Source: Saururus chinensis (Eukaryota; Streptophyta; Magnoliopsida; Piperales; Saururaceae). Taken from it: a stretch of DNA of 64,000 nt. Below are positions 45,730 to 58,367 of this stretch, piece by piece. Every line of letters begins with the position of its first letter. Within the stretch, counting starts at the first letter, position 1. The position numbers were made by a program, and so were the translations under genes. The notes under the pieces were generated by a model. That model saw only the letters and a program-made list of their open reading frames with translations, ran no database searches and was not told the DNA's origin. Location: NCBI GenBank assembly GCA_035235625.1, contig CP141142.1:20594995-20658994 (forward strand). Reading direction: 5' to 3'.

Positions 45730-48700
45730 TCCTCCCCCTCTTAGGAATTTTGTTCCCCCGAAATTCGCTAGAGGTTAGCTGCGAAAAGATGAGGGTACTT
45801 CTTTCTGGTCTCGTCCTCCATTTCCCACTTGGCTTCCTCGACCCTATGAATCCTCCACAACACCTTCATGAGTGGGATTGCCTTTTCCCGAAGTACCTTC
45901 TCCTTATGGTCAAGAATTTGGATAGGTACCTCCTCATAGGAAAGATTCTCCTGAAATTCCAATGGCTCAAAATCCAAGACATGAGTAGGATCCTGCTCAT
46001 ACCTCCAAATAAGTGAGATGTGGAATACATTATGGATATCAGCCAACCGGGGTGGAAGTGCTACCCGATATGTTGTGGCACCTATCTGCTCCAAGATCTC
46101 AAATGGTCTAATAAAACGAGGTGACAGCTATCCCCATTGTCTGAATCAAGCCACACCATGAGTCGGAGAGATCTTAAGGAACACATGGTCACCAACGCTA
46201 AACTCCAACTCCCGCCGTCTCCTATTGGCATAACTCTTCTGACGGCTCTCAGCTATCTGCAACCTCTCCCGAATGAGGCGTATCTTCTCTATTGACTGCT
46301 GAATAAGATCTAGGCTAGTGAGAAGGTGCTCCCCAACCTCACTCTAACACAAAGGTGATCGGCAAGGATGCCCGTAAAGCACCTCAAAGGGTGCCATCCT
46401 GATGCTCGTTTGGTAGCTATTGTTATAGGCAAACTCAACCAGAGGTAAATGTTGCTCCCAACTTCCTTTCCACTCGAGGGCACATGCTCAGAGCATGCCC
46501 TCAAGTGTTTGGATGGTCCTTTCGGACTGTCTGTCCGTCTGAGTGTGATAGGCAGAGTTGAGATGTAGAGATGTGCCCAATGCACCCTGAAAGCTCTGCC
46601 AAAACCTCGAAGTGAAATGAGGGTCATGGTCAAAGATTATGGATACAAGAATCACATGTAACTGCACAACTTCCCTCATATATAGAGCAGCCAAGGCATC
46701 CAAAGGAGTAGTCATTCTGATTGTGAGGAAATGAGCGGACTTCGTAAGTCGGTCGAAATCACCAATACCGCATCATTACCACCCGACGACCGTGACAGTC
46801 TGGAAATGAAATCCATGGTAATGTGCTCCCACTTCAACTCCAAAATCGGAAGTGGTTGTAGTAAACAGCCTGGATGCCGGTGCTTTGCTTTGACTTGCTG
46901 GCTCACAAAGCATTTGGACACATAGACCACGATGCCTTTCTTCATCCCTTTCCACCAAAATGTCCTCTTCACATCGTGGTACATCTTCATTCCTCTAGGG
47001 ATAGAGAACTTAGAATGATGCACCTTTGATAGGATACGCTCTCTCAATACGATGGAGTTTAGAACACACCACTAACCCTTATACACCATACTCCCATCGA
47101 CCTTTTCCTCGAAGCCCAACACTGCCTTCTCCCTTAGCTTGGCCTTAAGATCTAGAGTCTCTTTATCGCGTTTCTAAGCCTTGACCACATCATCCACCAC
47201 ACTAGAGCTGATAGAGAGGTTAGCAAACCAACTCCGTGTGTCCTCCAAAGTCAACTCTGACCTTAGCTCGATGGCATCCTCGTAGAGGAGCCACTCACGA
47301 ACTCGCATGCAGGAAATTGTAGTGGCTGTTTTCCGACTAAAGCATCCTCCACCACATTCGCTTTACCGAAATTATACAACATCGTGACGTCATAGTCCTT
47401 TAAGAATTCTAGCTGCGATCACTATGAATGAATAAGTATTTCAAACTCTTGTGATCAATGAACACCTCAAACTTCTTACCAAAGAGATAGTGTCACCAAA
47501 TCTTTAATGAAAAAACCACAACCGCTAACTCCAAGTCATGAGTGGGATAGTTCCACTCGTGCACTCTAAGATGTCGAGATGCATAAGCTACCACTCTCCC
47601 ATGCTGCATGAGTACACAACCCAAGCTGCCAAGTGAAGCATCACTATAGACCACATATCCACCACTCCCAAAAGGCAAAGTCAAGAGCGGAGTTGAAGTC
47701 AACCTCTTTTTCAACTCTTGGAAACTCTCCTCACAAGCTGAGTTCCACTCAAACATCTCATTCTTCCTTGTCAACTTGGTCATAGGGCTTGCAATGCTAG
47801 AGAAACCCTCAATCAAATGGCGGTAGTACCAGCAAGTCCTAGGAAACTACGAACCTCAGATGTACTCTTCGGTTGCTCCCACTTAAGCACTGCTTTGACT
47901 TTCGAGGGATCAACCGCCACACCATCTCTCGATATCACATGACCAAGGAATTGCACCTTCTTGAGCCAAAATTCACACTTGTCAAACTTCACAAAGAGCT
48001 GATGTTTCCATAAAGTTTGCAAGACAATCCTCAAATGTGCTCCTTGCTCTTCCTCATTGGCCGAATAGATTAGAATATCATCCACAAATATAATCACAAA
48101 CCGATCAAGATAAGGCCGAAAGACTTGGTTCATCAAGTCCATAAATGAGGTTGGTGCATTAGTAAGACCAAAAGGCATCACTAAGAAATCATAATGCCCA
48201 TAATGGGTATGAAAATCCGTCTTTGCCACATCATTAGGACGGATCCAAAGTTGGTGATAACCCGATCTCAAATCAATCTTAGAGAAGACCTGTGCCTGCA
48301 GTAATTGATCAAACAAATCATCAATTCTAGGTAAAGGGTACTTGTTCTTGATGGTTATTTGATTAAGCATCTGGTAGTCGATACACAACCGTAGAGAACC
48401 ATCCTTCTTTCGAACAAACAAAACCGGTGCACCCCAAGGAGATACACTCAGCTTGATATACCCCTTATCCATAAGATCCTGTAGATGAGTCTTAAGCTCT
48501 TTAAGTTCAACTAGAGCCATACGATATGGAGCCTTAGAAATAGGAGTAGTGCCTAGAATAAGATCAATGAAAAACTCTATCTCCCTCTTTGGTGGCAAAC
48601 CCGCCAAGTCACTAGGGAAGACATCAGAAAATTCCACCACAACACGAATGGAATCTAAAGAAGGTAACTCCATGTTCAACCCCATAACACTAGCAAGGAA

Positions 48701-49250
48701 AGCCTCATATCCCCTATCGATCCACTTTTTGGCCTTGAAGGATGAGGCCAAAAGTTGCCACTAGGACACTTCACCCCATGGAAGATAAAAGGTTTAGATC
48801 CTGGCAACTCAAACTTCACTTTCCTCCCTTGGCAGTCTACATGAACATGGAATTTGGACATCATATCCATGTTTAAGATCACATCGAAGTCAATCATAGG
48901 TAATAATATCAAATCCATGTGCAACACATGCCCATCAATCACCATAGGAATCATCTCCACATACTCCTCCGCCCACAGAGAGGACGAAAGCGTAAACACA
49001 CGTAACAGAAAATGTAACAGCTTAAAATCAACACCCATCTCAACGACAAAACATGGGGAGACAAAAGAGTGAGAAGAGCCAGTGTCAAACAATATTCTAG
49101 CATAGTGGGAGGCATTGAGGATCGTACCTTCCACCACACCAGAAGAGTTGGCCGCCTCCTGTGCCAAAATAGCAAAGACTCTCCCATCGTTAGCGGGCTT
49201 CTTCCCATTAACATCCTGCTACCCAGTAGGTGGTCTAGCATGTGGCCTTG
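45730..49250 (-). pseudogene. Chromovirus 3 pol; RT open, other parts broken
   Basis: Protease frame 49167-48676 has ILFDTGSSHSFVS near 49080. RT frame 48751-47813 is open for 312 codons with FSKID (Asp160), [11 protein letters not shown] and FVDD (222-225), so all three catalytic acids are present. RNase H frame 47816-47493 ([27 protein letters not shown]) is followed by decay to about 47050. The integrase zinc finger (47047-46712) ends in KCFVSQQVK, where relatives have CxxC: the second cysteine is now serine. The integrase core (46715-46488) keeps HTQTDRQSERT. The tail 46094-45768 holds GPY/F and chromodomain-like sequence. Stops and frame changes separate the blocks. Confidence 0.9.
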
Positions 49251-49299
49251 CCTGAGGTGCTCCCGGCTGCCTGGGACCGGAGTTAAGTGTCATTGAAGG

Positions 49300-50178
49300 A
49301 CATCTCCGAGCACGGTTAGCTCTATGAGGACACTCATTAGCATAGTGCCCCTTCTGCCAGCAATCATAACAAGTCACATTAGCATGGCGGTCATGAGGGT
49401 CTTGCTACACCTGCTAAGTGTTATGCCTTGCATGATGGGTATCTCACCACTTATGGTCTCAGCTGTTATGGTTATCCTCCGGCCTCGGCCTATTAGGTTG
49501 TTGCCCCTTCTTCTACATATAGTCATCCGAATTCCACTCCACAACAATGGCCGTCTCTAGTACCTCAGCTAGGGTCTTGTGCCTAAAGGGCACAACTTGG
49601 CCTTCGATGAAAGGCTTTAGACCATCGTCAAACTTGTGTGCTTGCTCATACTCATCACTGAAGAAATGAGGACCAAATCGCTCAAGCTCCACAAATTGGG
49701 TCTCATAAGCCAAGACTGTAATCGAACCCTGTTGAAGGTTGAGAAACTCCTTCTTCTCCTCCTGGACATGAAGAATGAAGTACTTGTAATTAAAGGCAGA
49801 CAAGAACTCCACCCATGGGATGTCCACATGGCCATGGAATCTCTGATGCTCCATTGACAACCACCACCTCTAAGCCTCGCCCTCGAATGTGAAGACAGCG
49901 AGTCAAGTCTTCTCCTCGTTAGGGCAAAATCGAGCACTGAAGATCTTCTCCATATGAATTCTTCAGTTATCCGCCTCCAAAGCATCTAACCCACCCTTGA
50001 AGCTACGAGGGTTAAGCTTCTTGAATCCCTTGAGTGAGAGAGACTTAGAACAGCTACCACTCGCGTGCTTGGCCTGGACCACCTATGTCAACCCCTCAAT
50101 GGCGGTCAACACATCGTCCACCCTTAGGTCTCTAGCACCGCGATGGTTATTAGTGCCTACAAAATTAGAGCCAGCCAT
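49300..50178 (-). pseudogene. Chromovirus 3 gag
   Basis: Starts at ATG 50178 (MAGSNFVGTNN). In-frame TAG stops occur near 50090, 49965, 49908 and 49870. Capsid blocks are FTFEGEA, RWWLSMEHQRF, EFLSAFNYKYFI and FLNLQQGSITV (49860-49513). The nucleocapsid CCHC knuckle is CYDCWQKGHYANEC near 49350. Frames at 49324-49560 and 49636-49857 on the other strand are shadows. Confidence 0.85.
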
Positions 50179-50299
50179 CTACACAACAACTAGACATTAA
50201 TCATACAGCCTAATAACACAAAACCATGCAACCAAATGATTAGAAAACACACAATCATGCAAGCCAGCAACATTCAAGACAAACAATTAATGGAATTCA

Positions 50300-50304
50300 C
50301 ATTG
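50300..50304. repeat. Target site duplication CATTG, left
   Basis: Immediately before the TG of the solo LTR; identical to 51726-51730. Confidence 0.92.
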
Positions 50305-51725
50305 TGATAAGTATAAAATATATATCTATTTTATATGCCTTTTTACCTTATTTGCTAGTATATATTAGGTTAATTTAGAGTTAGTTATGGTTTATTTAGA
50401 TTAAGATAGATATTAGTATTTTAGTTTATTTATTAATGATTTTGTAGTTATTAGTTGTTTAGACATGTATTTAAATCAAGTTGGAATTTTAGTTACTTTC
50501 TACATGTCTAAAGTATGATATTTTATGTTTTGTAGGTAAAGTACGCTTATCGAGGTACTTGGACGATATTTGGAATGATTAAAAATAGTTTTGACATGCT
50601 TTAAAGTGATTTGAACAACTTTTTGGAGTTATAAACAAGTTGGAAATTAATATGGACATGAAGAAAAACTTAATGAACAAAATATGGACTGTCCAGGAAA
50701 ACTGTCCAGATTGTAGAAACACTATAGCCGTTTGAACGGGCGTCCAGGGCGTTAGAATGGGATAACATGATTTTGAAGAAAAACTTAGTATAAGCTTTCG
50801 AACGGGCGTCCAGGGCGTTATAACGCGCAGTTTCCTTGTTTGACCCAAATTTCAATCCTTTTCATATTGGGCTTCTTCCTACGGAACTTATGCCTATAAA
50901 AAGACATATTTGGCTTAAAATTGGGGGATTCTAGTAGATTTTATGAAGAGAAAAAGGAAGAAGAAGATGGAGAAGAACTCAAAGCTTTAATGAAGATTCA
51001 AGTGCTTTCTTCTACAATGGAAGGCTAGACTTTTCTTTTACTTAGGAGTTGATGAAGCTATAGATAAGTTTTAGTTTCTTTTCTTTTTAATTTATATCTC
51101 AGTTGTGAATGATGACAATTGTATGATATGGATTTCCTTTTTAATGGAAGAGCTTTTCATGTTTAGTCAAATCTATGTTGATTTATTGTCTTGTAGATGA
51201 TAGATTGATGTAGTTTTGATATTTTCATTAATTCTAATTTCTGTGATTTAGATGAGATGGTCATACAATAGTTTTAATGTTCAGATAATTAATGACTTGG
51301 ATGAGTTATACTAAGATTAGACGGGTCATGCCTATAGCTAGTTTAGTGTAGATGATTCGTGCTATTGTCGAAGATAGTTCATGCTATGGAAGTTAATTAA
51401 TGATTCTTTTTGAAGTAATTCTAGCTTATAGCTGAGAATACTTGTTCATATTCACACTAGATTTAGATTAAAAGTTAAGGAATTGTTATGGTTTTATAGT
51501 GGATTCAATTTCCTAAGTAATTTCCATCATATTAATCTCTTATTCAAACTAGTTGATTCCTTTCTTTTGCTTAATTTAAGTTTAAGTTTATTTTAGTTTT
51601 TAATCAGCAAATTCCTCTTTAGATTTGGTAATAATTCATCCGTCCTTGAGGTTCGACAACCCTTAAATACTTATCCAAGTACAATTACATTGTACACTTG
51701 CAAAAGGTTTAATTATAAACGATCA
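50305..51725 (+). mobile_element. Solo LTR with CATTG target duplication in the chromovirus 3 leader
   Basis: 1421 bp, starting TGATAAGTATAAAATA and ending AACGATCA. CATTG stands at 50300-50304 and again at 51726-51730. A TATA-like CTATAAAAAGAC near 50893 and the GAGGTTCGACAACCC tail suggest plus orientation and a Tat/Retand-like LTR; the clade is an inference. It sits between gag and the primer site of chromovirus 3. No internal domain remains. Frame 50848-50579 is not a gene. Confidence 0.92.
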
Positions 51726-51730
51726 CATTG
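51726..51730. repeat. Target site duplication CATTG, right
   Basis: Immediately after the CA end of the solo LTR; identical to 50300-50304. Confidence 0.92.
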
Positions 51731-51818
51731 CTAGTTATTTCTAGACCTTGATCATCTCACAACCCTTTAACCCATATGACTTGTCACTCACTCCTTATTT
51801 ACTCTTGGACAAAGAGGT

Positions 51819-51830
51819 GCTCTAATACCA
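51819..51830 (-). promoter_or_regulatory. Primer binding site of chromovirus 3 (tRNA-Met)
   Basis: The minus strand reads TGGTATTAGAGC, one mismatch from the initiator tRNA-Met complement, seven bases from the LTR end at 51838. Confidence 0.85.
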
Positions 51831-51837
51831 AAAACAT

Positions 51838-52893
51838 TATCATGCCTCGGCACTGCCCGACTTGAGCTGAACCCGGTCCAAGGGCCGGTCCAGCGCCCGG
51901 GGGCACCGGTATTGAAAACGGTTAAAGAAATAGTGGAAGACTTGTGCCCCACCTACGGGCGGTCTAATTAACAGAGGTACACATTACTTTGAGTAAGAGT
52001 AAATGAGTAGAACAACAGAAGAGTTTAACTCTAAAATTAATCCATAAGTCTTAAACCCACATACTAATAATCTAGAGCCAACACACCTAGCTCAAACCAG
52101 GTCTCAAACAATTCTAAAAAAGTAGTATATCACAAGTCTGAAACAAGAACTACTCCACAAGGTGTTCTAACATCATAACAAAATAATTAGAAAAACATGT
52201 AAAGTCTAGAGGCCTCCAGGCCTAATTCTAAGCTCTCCCCGACCGTTCCACATATAGAGGATCCTGTCCGACTGCATGTCACGCCATGCAGCCACAAAAC
52301 AAAACAAGAAAAGTTGGGTGAGTATAAAATCTCAATAATGGTTTGAATACAACTATAATAATCAAAAAACACAATGACATGGCAATGTAGCAATTCCGAT
52401 CCAAAAATAATATGCTATACCACTTTCTGAGCATTTTCTAGCTAAAACCCTTATTTAACCAAAACATAAGAGTTAGAATGCATAAGGCATACCTATCATG
52501 TCAAGTCATAAATGTTTAAGTTAGAACCTAACATGCATCTTACATAGGTATTTATTTATATCTATTCAAATCAAGCATGATAATCTCATAAATCACATAA
52601 GAAGTGTCTTTCACACCCTTTCTGATCATGCAACCATATCACATAAACCTGCATAATAGTGTCTCATTCACACCCTTTCTGATCATGCATTCTATAACAT
52701 AAACCTACATAATAGTTTCTTATTCATACACTTTTTGATCATGCATTCATGTCACATAAACCTACATAATAGTGTCTCATTCACACAATTCAGATTATGT
52801 ATTCTTATCACATCCTCATTCACCCTGCAAGACAAATGTACCAAACACATGATACACAATCATGCATAGCATTCATAATACACATGTATCAAC
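51838..52893 (-). repeat. 5' LTR of chromovirus 3, truncated
   Basis: Matches 35323-36382, including three units of the 57-bp repeat. It stops at 52893 inside CATGTATCAACA, where the other copy continues with AATGGTGAATGCC. About 2.3 kb of LTR is missing. Confidence 0.87.
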
Positions 52894-55800
52894 AAAGCAT
52901 TTCCCTCCCTTCCGGTTTCTTGTGCCCCAGTTGTCGGTGGCTGCTGGTGGGCCATAGGACCACTGCCATTGACTCTTGCCTGGCCTGGTTGCAGTAGGGG
53001 ATTGTTGTACCTGGCCCAAGTTGCTCTCCCCGTCGCCCCACTTCTCTCCCCTGTTTCACCCAGTTCCTCCTCACTCTCTCTGCTCGTGACTGGGCAGCGT
53101 TGATGGTGGACGGTGGGCTCCGCCCGTCCTTCATCTGACCAGCCGTGGGCTAGCGACCAAAAGGTCGGCCTCCAGCTAGCGCCGCCGCCCCCTCAAGTTC
53201 CGTTTCCCCCGGTTAGCCATCTCCCCCTTCACTTTGTTTTGAGTTTTGGTCGCCGCTACGTGGTCCAGCAAGGGCTAGCTAGCCGCCCACAGCTCCGCCT
53301 TGGGCCACTGACGACAGGGGGACTTCCCCCCGGTATCACTTGGTCTCCTCCTCTGCCCCCTTCCTTCTCTCCTCCATCAACGCTTTCCACCCCTTTGTTT
53401 CGGTTTTCATTCGAAATTCTTCATTGGGACTACTGGCGCCAAAAGCTATCAGCTTTGGCCGAGGACAGCTCCATCGAGCTACCTTGGCCATGGAGGTGCC
53501 GGCCAAGGCCGCCACCTTCCCTCCCTGGCCCTCTATTCTGCCCTTTTCTCTTCTATTCTTCTACCTAGATCCATCCACCCTCTGTATTGGGCTCTGCAGC
53601 CGCTGGTGCCGGCCGGAAGTGGCTAGTCGGCCACCTTGGGTTCTGCCCCAGATTGGCGATGGCCCCGTCCAGGCTTATTCCAGCTCCAATGCCCTTCTGT
53701 GCTCCTCTACTTGTTTGAGCCATATGTTTTTTTTTGGTGCATCCCTGGCTGCCGCTGTGGCCTGACGACCACGAGTGGTCATTACCCTTGGTAGGTTTGA
53801 CCTTCTTAGAGCCCCTCCCTTTGGCCCACAACCCCAACTAGTTCCACCTCATAGGCATGTCTTCCCGTTGACCGCTCTTGCCCATTTTACGCCGTCGGTA
53901 CCGGATGGCCTCTAGCAAGATTCTGTATGGCCTATCTTGACCGAAGGTGGATAAGTTCCATGCAAAGGCCTTGGCCAATGACGGCCTCACAATCTTTGCT
54001 CAACCCTGAACCTCCTCCCTTTCCTATGTCGTGCAAGATGCACAACCACCTGTACCATGAATTTTGGTTGTGGTTGTTGATCGATGATGTCGTAGTTTCG
54101 ATTGGCCACCACTAGGGCCTTAGTTCTGTCGGCCCCTTATGAGCCTTGGACCGCCTCTATCTAGCCTCTCCCCCTCCCCTTTTGCCACATGTGCATATAT
54201 CCTCATGTTTGGTTTAGGATTTAGGCGCCGCGGGACCGTCGGATGGCTCTGCCATCATGTGGATTTGACCACTAGAGTCCACCTCTTCTCTGTCCTTGAG
54301 TGTTGCCCCACGCCCTCATTAGCAGCGCTTGGGATGATTTTAGGCTATGTGGGCCCTTGTAAAAGCGAATCAACGCCGTTGGGTGATGTCCATGGCTGAT
54401 TTCGACGTCTTGTGATTGGTTGAGTATTTTTCAACTGCCGATCGAATTTTAGTATGTACATCTTCGACTTTTGGTTGCACAGCCCCTTATGTTGGCACGA
54501 CCTTTCTTCTGGCCACTTCTAGTGAACCGCTGTGGATTGCGGATTTTCCGCATTGACTTCTGAAACCCCGTTTGGCCGTGAGTACTTTTGGTGCTTCCTA
54601 AACCCTTGGGATAACAGCTCTCTCTACTAGGCAATCCTTTTGGCCGCCAACTTTGCCGCCGACACCGCCACTGTCAGGTGCTTGCCATCAAACATCATGA
54701 TTACAAGGTAGGGGAGCTTTGAACTCATAATTTCATGATAGCATGCTTTGAATGTATATTAGCATGTTAGGTTTGTATGATTCAATGCTTTGGATGTTAA
54801 ATCATGATGCATTTGCATGATGTAAGAGAATGAATTATGCCATGTTGAAATGCATATGATATGTATGAGTTGTACGTATTTTTTTTGGATGTGGAATTTG
54901 TATATGCTAGTGATGGCTAGCGTGTATGTTAGTATGCTACATTTGTGTTTTATGTATGTGCTAGTGATGACTAATGAGTATGTTGGTAAGTTACATATGT
55001 GGACTATGTGTGTGGGAATAAGTTTGGGCGATGAATGGTAAGAGGTGACATAGGGTTTTGTATGGAGTTGAATGGAGGATGCAAGTTTTATAGATGAGGA
55101 TTGGTTTGGTTTGGAGAGTACGTTAGGGGTTCGGTAATTAAGAGGACTTAGACTTGGAGCCTTATTGGGGGTTATTAGACAGTAAGAGTGCTACATAATT
55201 GTACAAGCATAATGTATAGATTATGAAGTGAATAGTAAGTATAATAAGTGAGGTATTAAGTAAGAGGATGATAATGGGGATCTACTATGCGGAGCTTAAT
55301 TTGATGATGCCGAGTAAGATGTTTTGGTTGTAAGGTGGATGGTGGAGACTGTATAATTATGTAAGGATTTGATGTACGGTGAGTTATGATCATGATATGG
55401 ACGGGTTAAGTGAAGTTTGCTGCCTTGATGAACTAGGGTTTCGGATCGGGCTTAGCTTTGATTTGGTAAGTGGAGTACTGTATGTTTGAGAATTTTTGGT
55501 GGCATAATTGTACCGCATAATGTACTTAATTAAACTTACATTATAAAAAAAGCTAATGATAGCATTGTAAGTTTGAGACTTGAGGGTTTGGTGGATTAAG
55601 TTCCGTGTTTGAGCTGGCCTATAATGTGTTGACTGAGCATTTCTTGTGTCTTGCCATGGTGTTTATTCTGCGGGATGTTGTCTGTATGCTGTATGGAGCA
55701 CCAGACGTCTGATGCTCTGTTGAAAGTGATGCATGTTTTTTATTTGCTCTGTGTGCTGAAAGATGCCAAGATGTTTTATGCTCTATTGAGAGCAATGTAT

Positions 55801-55961
55801 GATTCTAACCGAGAGTGACATTGTATGATTTTTGCCCAAGAGTGGCGTTGTATGATTCTGCCCAAGAGTGGCATTATATAATTCCTGGCCAAGAGTGGTG
55901 CTGTATGATTCTGCCCAAGAATGACACTATATGATTCCTGCCCAAGAGTGGCACTGGCACT
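55801..55961. repeat. Tandem repeat of 26-27 bp, six units
   Basis: Units of the form GATTCTGCCCAAGAGTGGCA + TTGTAT start near 55801, 55827, 55854, 55880, 55907 and 55933. Weaker related units precede at 55715-55800 (TGCTCTATTGAGAGCAATG). Confidence 0.88.
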
Positions 55962-56209
55962 ATAAGACCCCTAGAGTGTGGGCAATCATATGACCCCTTA
56001 TGTGTGGGTGTTTATGTTTGTGTGCTTAGGTAAGTAGTATCATGGAACTGCTCTTACCTGTTTGACCCTGTGCCCCATGAGCATTGGTGTGCCTTGCCTT
56101 CAAAAAAGTTCGTGACATCTAGTCACTCCCCTGAGGTTAAGGTGATGCCCCAGTGACATTCCTTTCTAGTTTGATGCTGGAGCTTATTAGTTGTAATAAG
56201 CTTCAGTAG

Positions 56210-56450
56210 TCGAAAGTATGTGTATGACTGTATGAGTGATTATGTATGTTTTTGATTAAGATTGTAATAGTATAATTCTGAGTAAGACTGTAAGAGTATG
56301 AGTATGAGCACGACTGTAAGCGTATGATTTTGACCAAGACAATAAGCATATTTTTATGAGTAAGACTATATGAGTAAGGTTGTATGAGTATGTGTAAGTA
56401 TATGAGTAAACATACGGTTGTACGAGTAAGTTTGCAAGACCCTGAATAAG
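56210..56450. repeat. Degenerate GTAAGAGTATGA-type repeat
   Basis: Loose, irregular reiteration of AAGACTGTAAGAGTATGAG, TATGAGTAAG and GTATGAGTATG motifs with no fixed period. Confidence 0.6.
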
Positions 56451-57152
56451 GGTGTTTGTGTAAGTTTAGTTTGATGGTGTGTCTGACATGATTATATGCA
56501 TATGTGCATGATTATTATATGCTTGTTTGCTTCATGTTTGAGTAGCAAGAACGCATCTATGTATGGACTTACTGAGTTCACTATTTAGAACTCCCCTACT
56601 GGGTATTTTTCTACTGAGTATGAAAATACTCATTACCCTACTTTTTTAGCCTAGTTGTTTGGGAGGCTTTTGCAGGTTTGTGATAGAGAGGTCCTCGAGA
56701 TGGATGCTCGTTTCCGTGGTGGATTGATTTTCTTTGATTCAAGTTATCCTTGACTCAATGCAAGTATATTTTGTGCCACGATTTGATGTATTGGGTGAGA
56801 TGAGAATTAAATTGTAAACCTTTTGGACTTTTAATTTGGATTAGACAATGGACTATTTATGGGACTTGTACTCAAGGATGTCTAGGATAGATTTGTATTT
56901 AAAATCCATGATTATGATAATTTATTCATACGATTGTTTTCATGTAGCGAATGAGGATATTTGGTTTGGCCGTATGATGTTTGATCAAATGATGAAAAAT
57001 TTTGATGGGAGAATTGATGTGTTGTGTTTTAAACTATAAGTTGCTTTCACAGGTTTTGTATTTCGTCATTTTTTACCAAGTTATAGTTGTTATATTGCAA
57101 AAAATTTCTATGAATTTTTAAGAAAATATGATGAAAAATCTCAAGCATTACA

Positions 57153-58080
57153 TATTACTTGCCATAAATTACAATTGAAATCCAAACTTTAAGGCAGCAT
57201 TGGTATGCTCATCGATAGGTTGGCCAGATAACCGATGACCCCCAATAGATCCAACGATGTATCCAACTTTCACTAACTGTGGATTGGCTGGGTAAGCCCA
57301 TCTTACTGTCAAGTTGGCTACATCACTGATGACCAACGGTATATCCATCGACATGTAGAATCCTCATTGATAATGTATTAATTGGGTAAGCCCACCTCAC
57401 TGATGCCTCACCTATGTGTTGGCCCCACTGCCGATGACAAGTCAACATGAATGATATACATGCATGCCAGAGTATTGTTGCCCTTCTCCTTTAGTTGGTG
57501 TAGTCATCGATGTTTTGATAACCTTACCGGTGATTGAAAAATTAAGAACACTCCTTTTTCATTCTGAACTCTTTTCTTTGAATAAAAGCCAATATAAATC
57601 ATCCCAAAATAGGATTTTAAGCCATTTGAAACACAATATTAAAATTAAACTACTCATAATTTTAATTCACGATGATAGCACCTTCAAAACATGATATACT
57701 TCAAAATAAACAAATTCTTGAGTTCATGATCATAAGAACTTTAAGAAAATAATAAACTTGAATATTTTTCTTAAAAATCAAGTGTAGATTGCAATCCGAG
57801 CTATTTTGATGTAAACGTTTTTCCTCCTACGTGAGTCTTACTCCTAATTTGTAGTCAAACACTAGTCTCATGATGCGAGGACTCCTCTGACACTCCATTT
57901 TCTCTCCCAATTTTGGATTTTACTCTTTCTATACCATAATAATGGCTTATGGAGTCTCGTAACCACAAAACTACCTAGTTTTTTGAGATAATTGATGCAT
58001 GCAGTTATCATCAGCAGAGCATCGATTCGTTGATGTGTGCCAACAATGATGAGCTTTAATTGAATTTTGCTTTAATTATG
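57153..58080. other. Spacer, origin unclear
   Basis: 57170-57450 repeats short phrases such as CATCGATAGG, CCGATGACC and GGGTAAGCCCA twice each, hinting at an old duplication. 57580-58080 is AT-rich and may belong to the interior of the copia element that ends at 58367. No gene. Confidence 0.4.
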
Positions 58081-58367
58081 GATTCACTTTTTGTCTATTT
58101 ATGTCAAAAAGGAAGAGAAATGATTGATGAAATCAAAGTAATTATTTTTATACATATTTTGGAAGTGTGCTATGCAAAAAAATTTCTTAAAAGTGTGTAG
58201 GATAAGTACCGGTTTTAAAAGGCTTTACAAGAAAAATTCCAGAAGGTCTTGTTGAGGGTCAAGTCATATGTATAAGTGAAAGTTAATGTACTACGTCAAA
58301 GAGTTTCAATTTTTTTTCAGCTTTCATTCTTGTAGTGTTTTGTTATGAAATAGCCAATTGGGGAGAT
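58081..58367 (+). mobile_element. 3' untranslated part of a SIRE-like copia element, second copy
   Basis: Collinear with 4485-4775: TTTTTGTCTATTTATG, GATAAGTACCGGTTTTAA, TAGTGTTTTG. Ends in a weak purine tract, GGGGAGA, before the LTR. Confidence 0.6.

Larger units (their letters stand above)
35323..52893 (-). mobile_element. Chromovirus 3: Ty3/gypsy element with two nested insertions
   Basis: 3' LTR 35323-45729 (split by a MULE), interior 45730-51837 with pol, gag and a leader holding a solo LTR, and truncated 5' LTR 51838-52893. LTR length without the MULE is about 3.4 kb. RT and integrase blocks and the chromodomain-like tail (PIQILDHKEKVLR) place it in the Tekay/Del chromovirus branch, but as a family distinct from chromoviruses 1 and 2. 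LTR identity is uneven by eye: about 80% in the first 150 bp but about 92% in the next 150. Confidence 0.9.
52894..57152 (+). mobile_element. Large LTR-like block of an unclassified element, left end missing
   Basis: 52894-54700 is GC-rich with many chance frames on both strands (for example 53113-53568, 53340-53765). 54700-56500 is AT-richer and repeat-laden. Near 56545-56640 it carries the ACTGAGT...GAAAATACTCA block that other chromovirus LTRs here carry (for example the minus strand of 12330-12345), then GGGAGGCTTTTGCAGG. It ends AAGCATTACA at 57152. I therefore read it as the 3' portion of a plus-strand LTR of over 4 kb, or a derivative. No primer site follows, and no TG start or duplication is visible. 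Confidence 0.5.

Noticed and set aside
53113..53765. Pro-rich frames of 141-151 codons that look like a plant gene exon.
   Set aside because: GC-rich DNA keeps several overlapping frames open on both strands; no domain, splice pattern or neighbour exon supports a gene.
54850..55041. A 63-codon frame rich in Met, Tyr and Val.
   Set aside because: Low-complexity TATG/GTATG-rich LTR-like DNA; no recognisable protein.
57169..57354. A 61-codon minus-strand frame near a possible host gene.
   Set aside because: Short, no motif, and it spans locally repeated phrases rather than a conserved exon.
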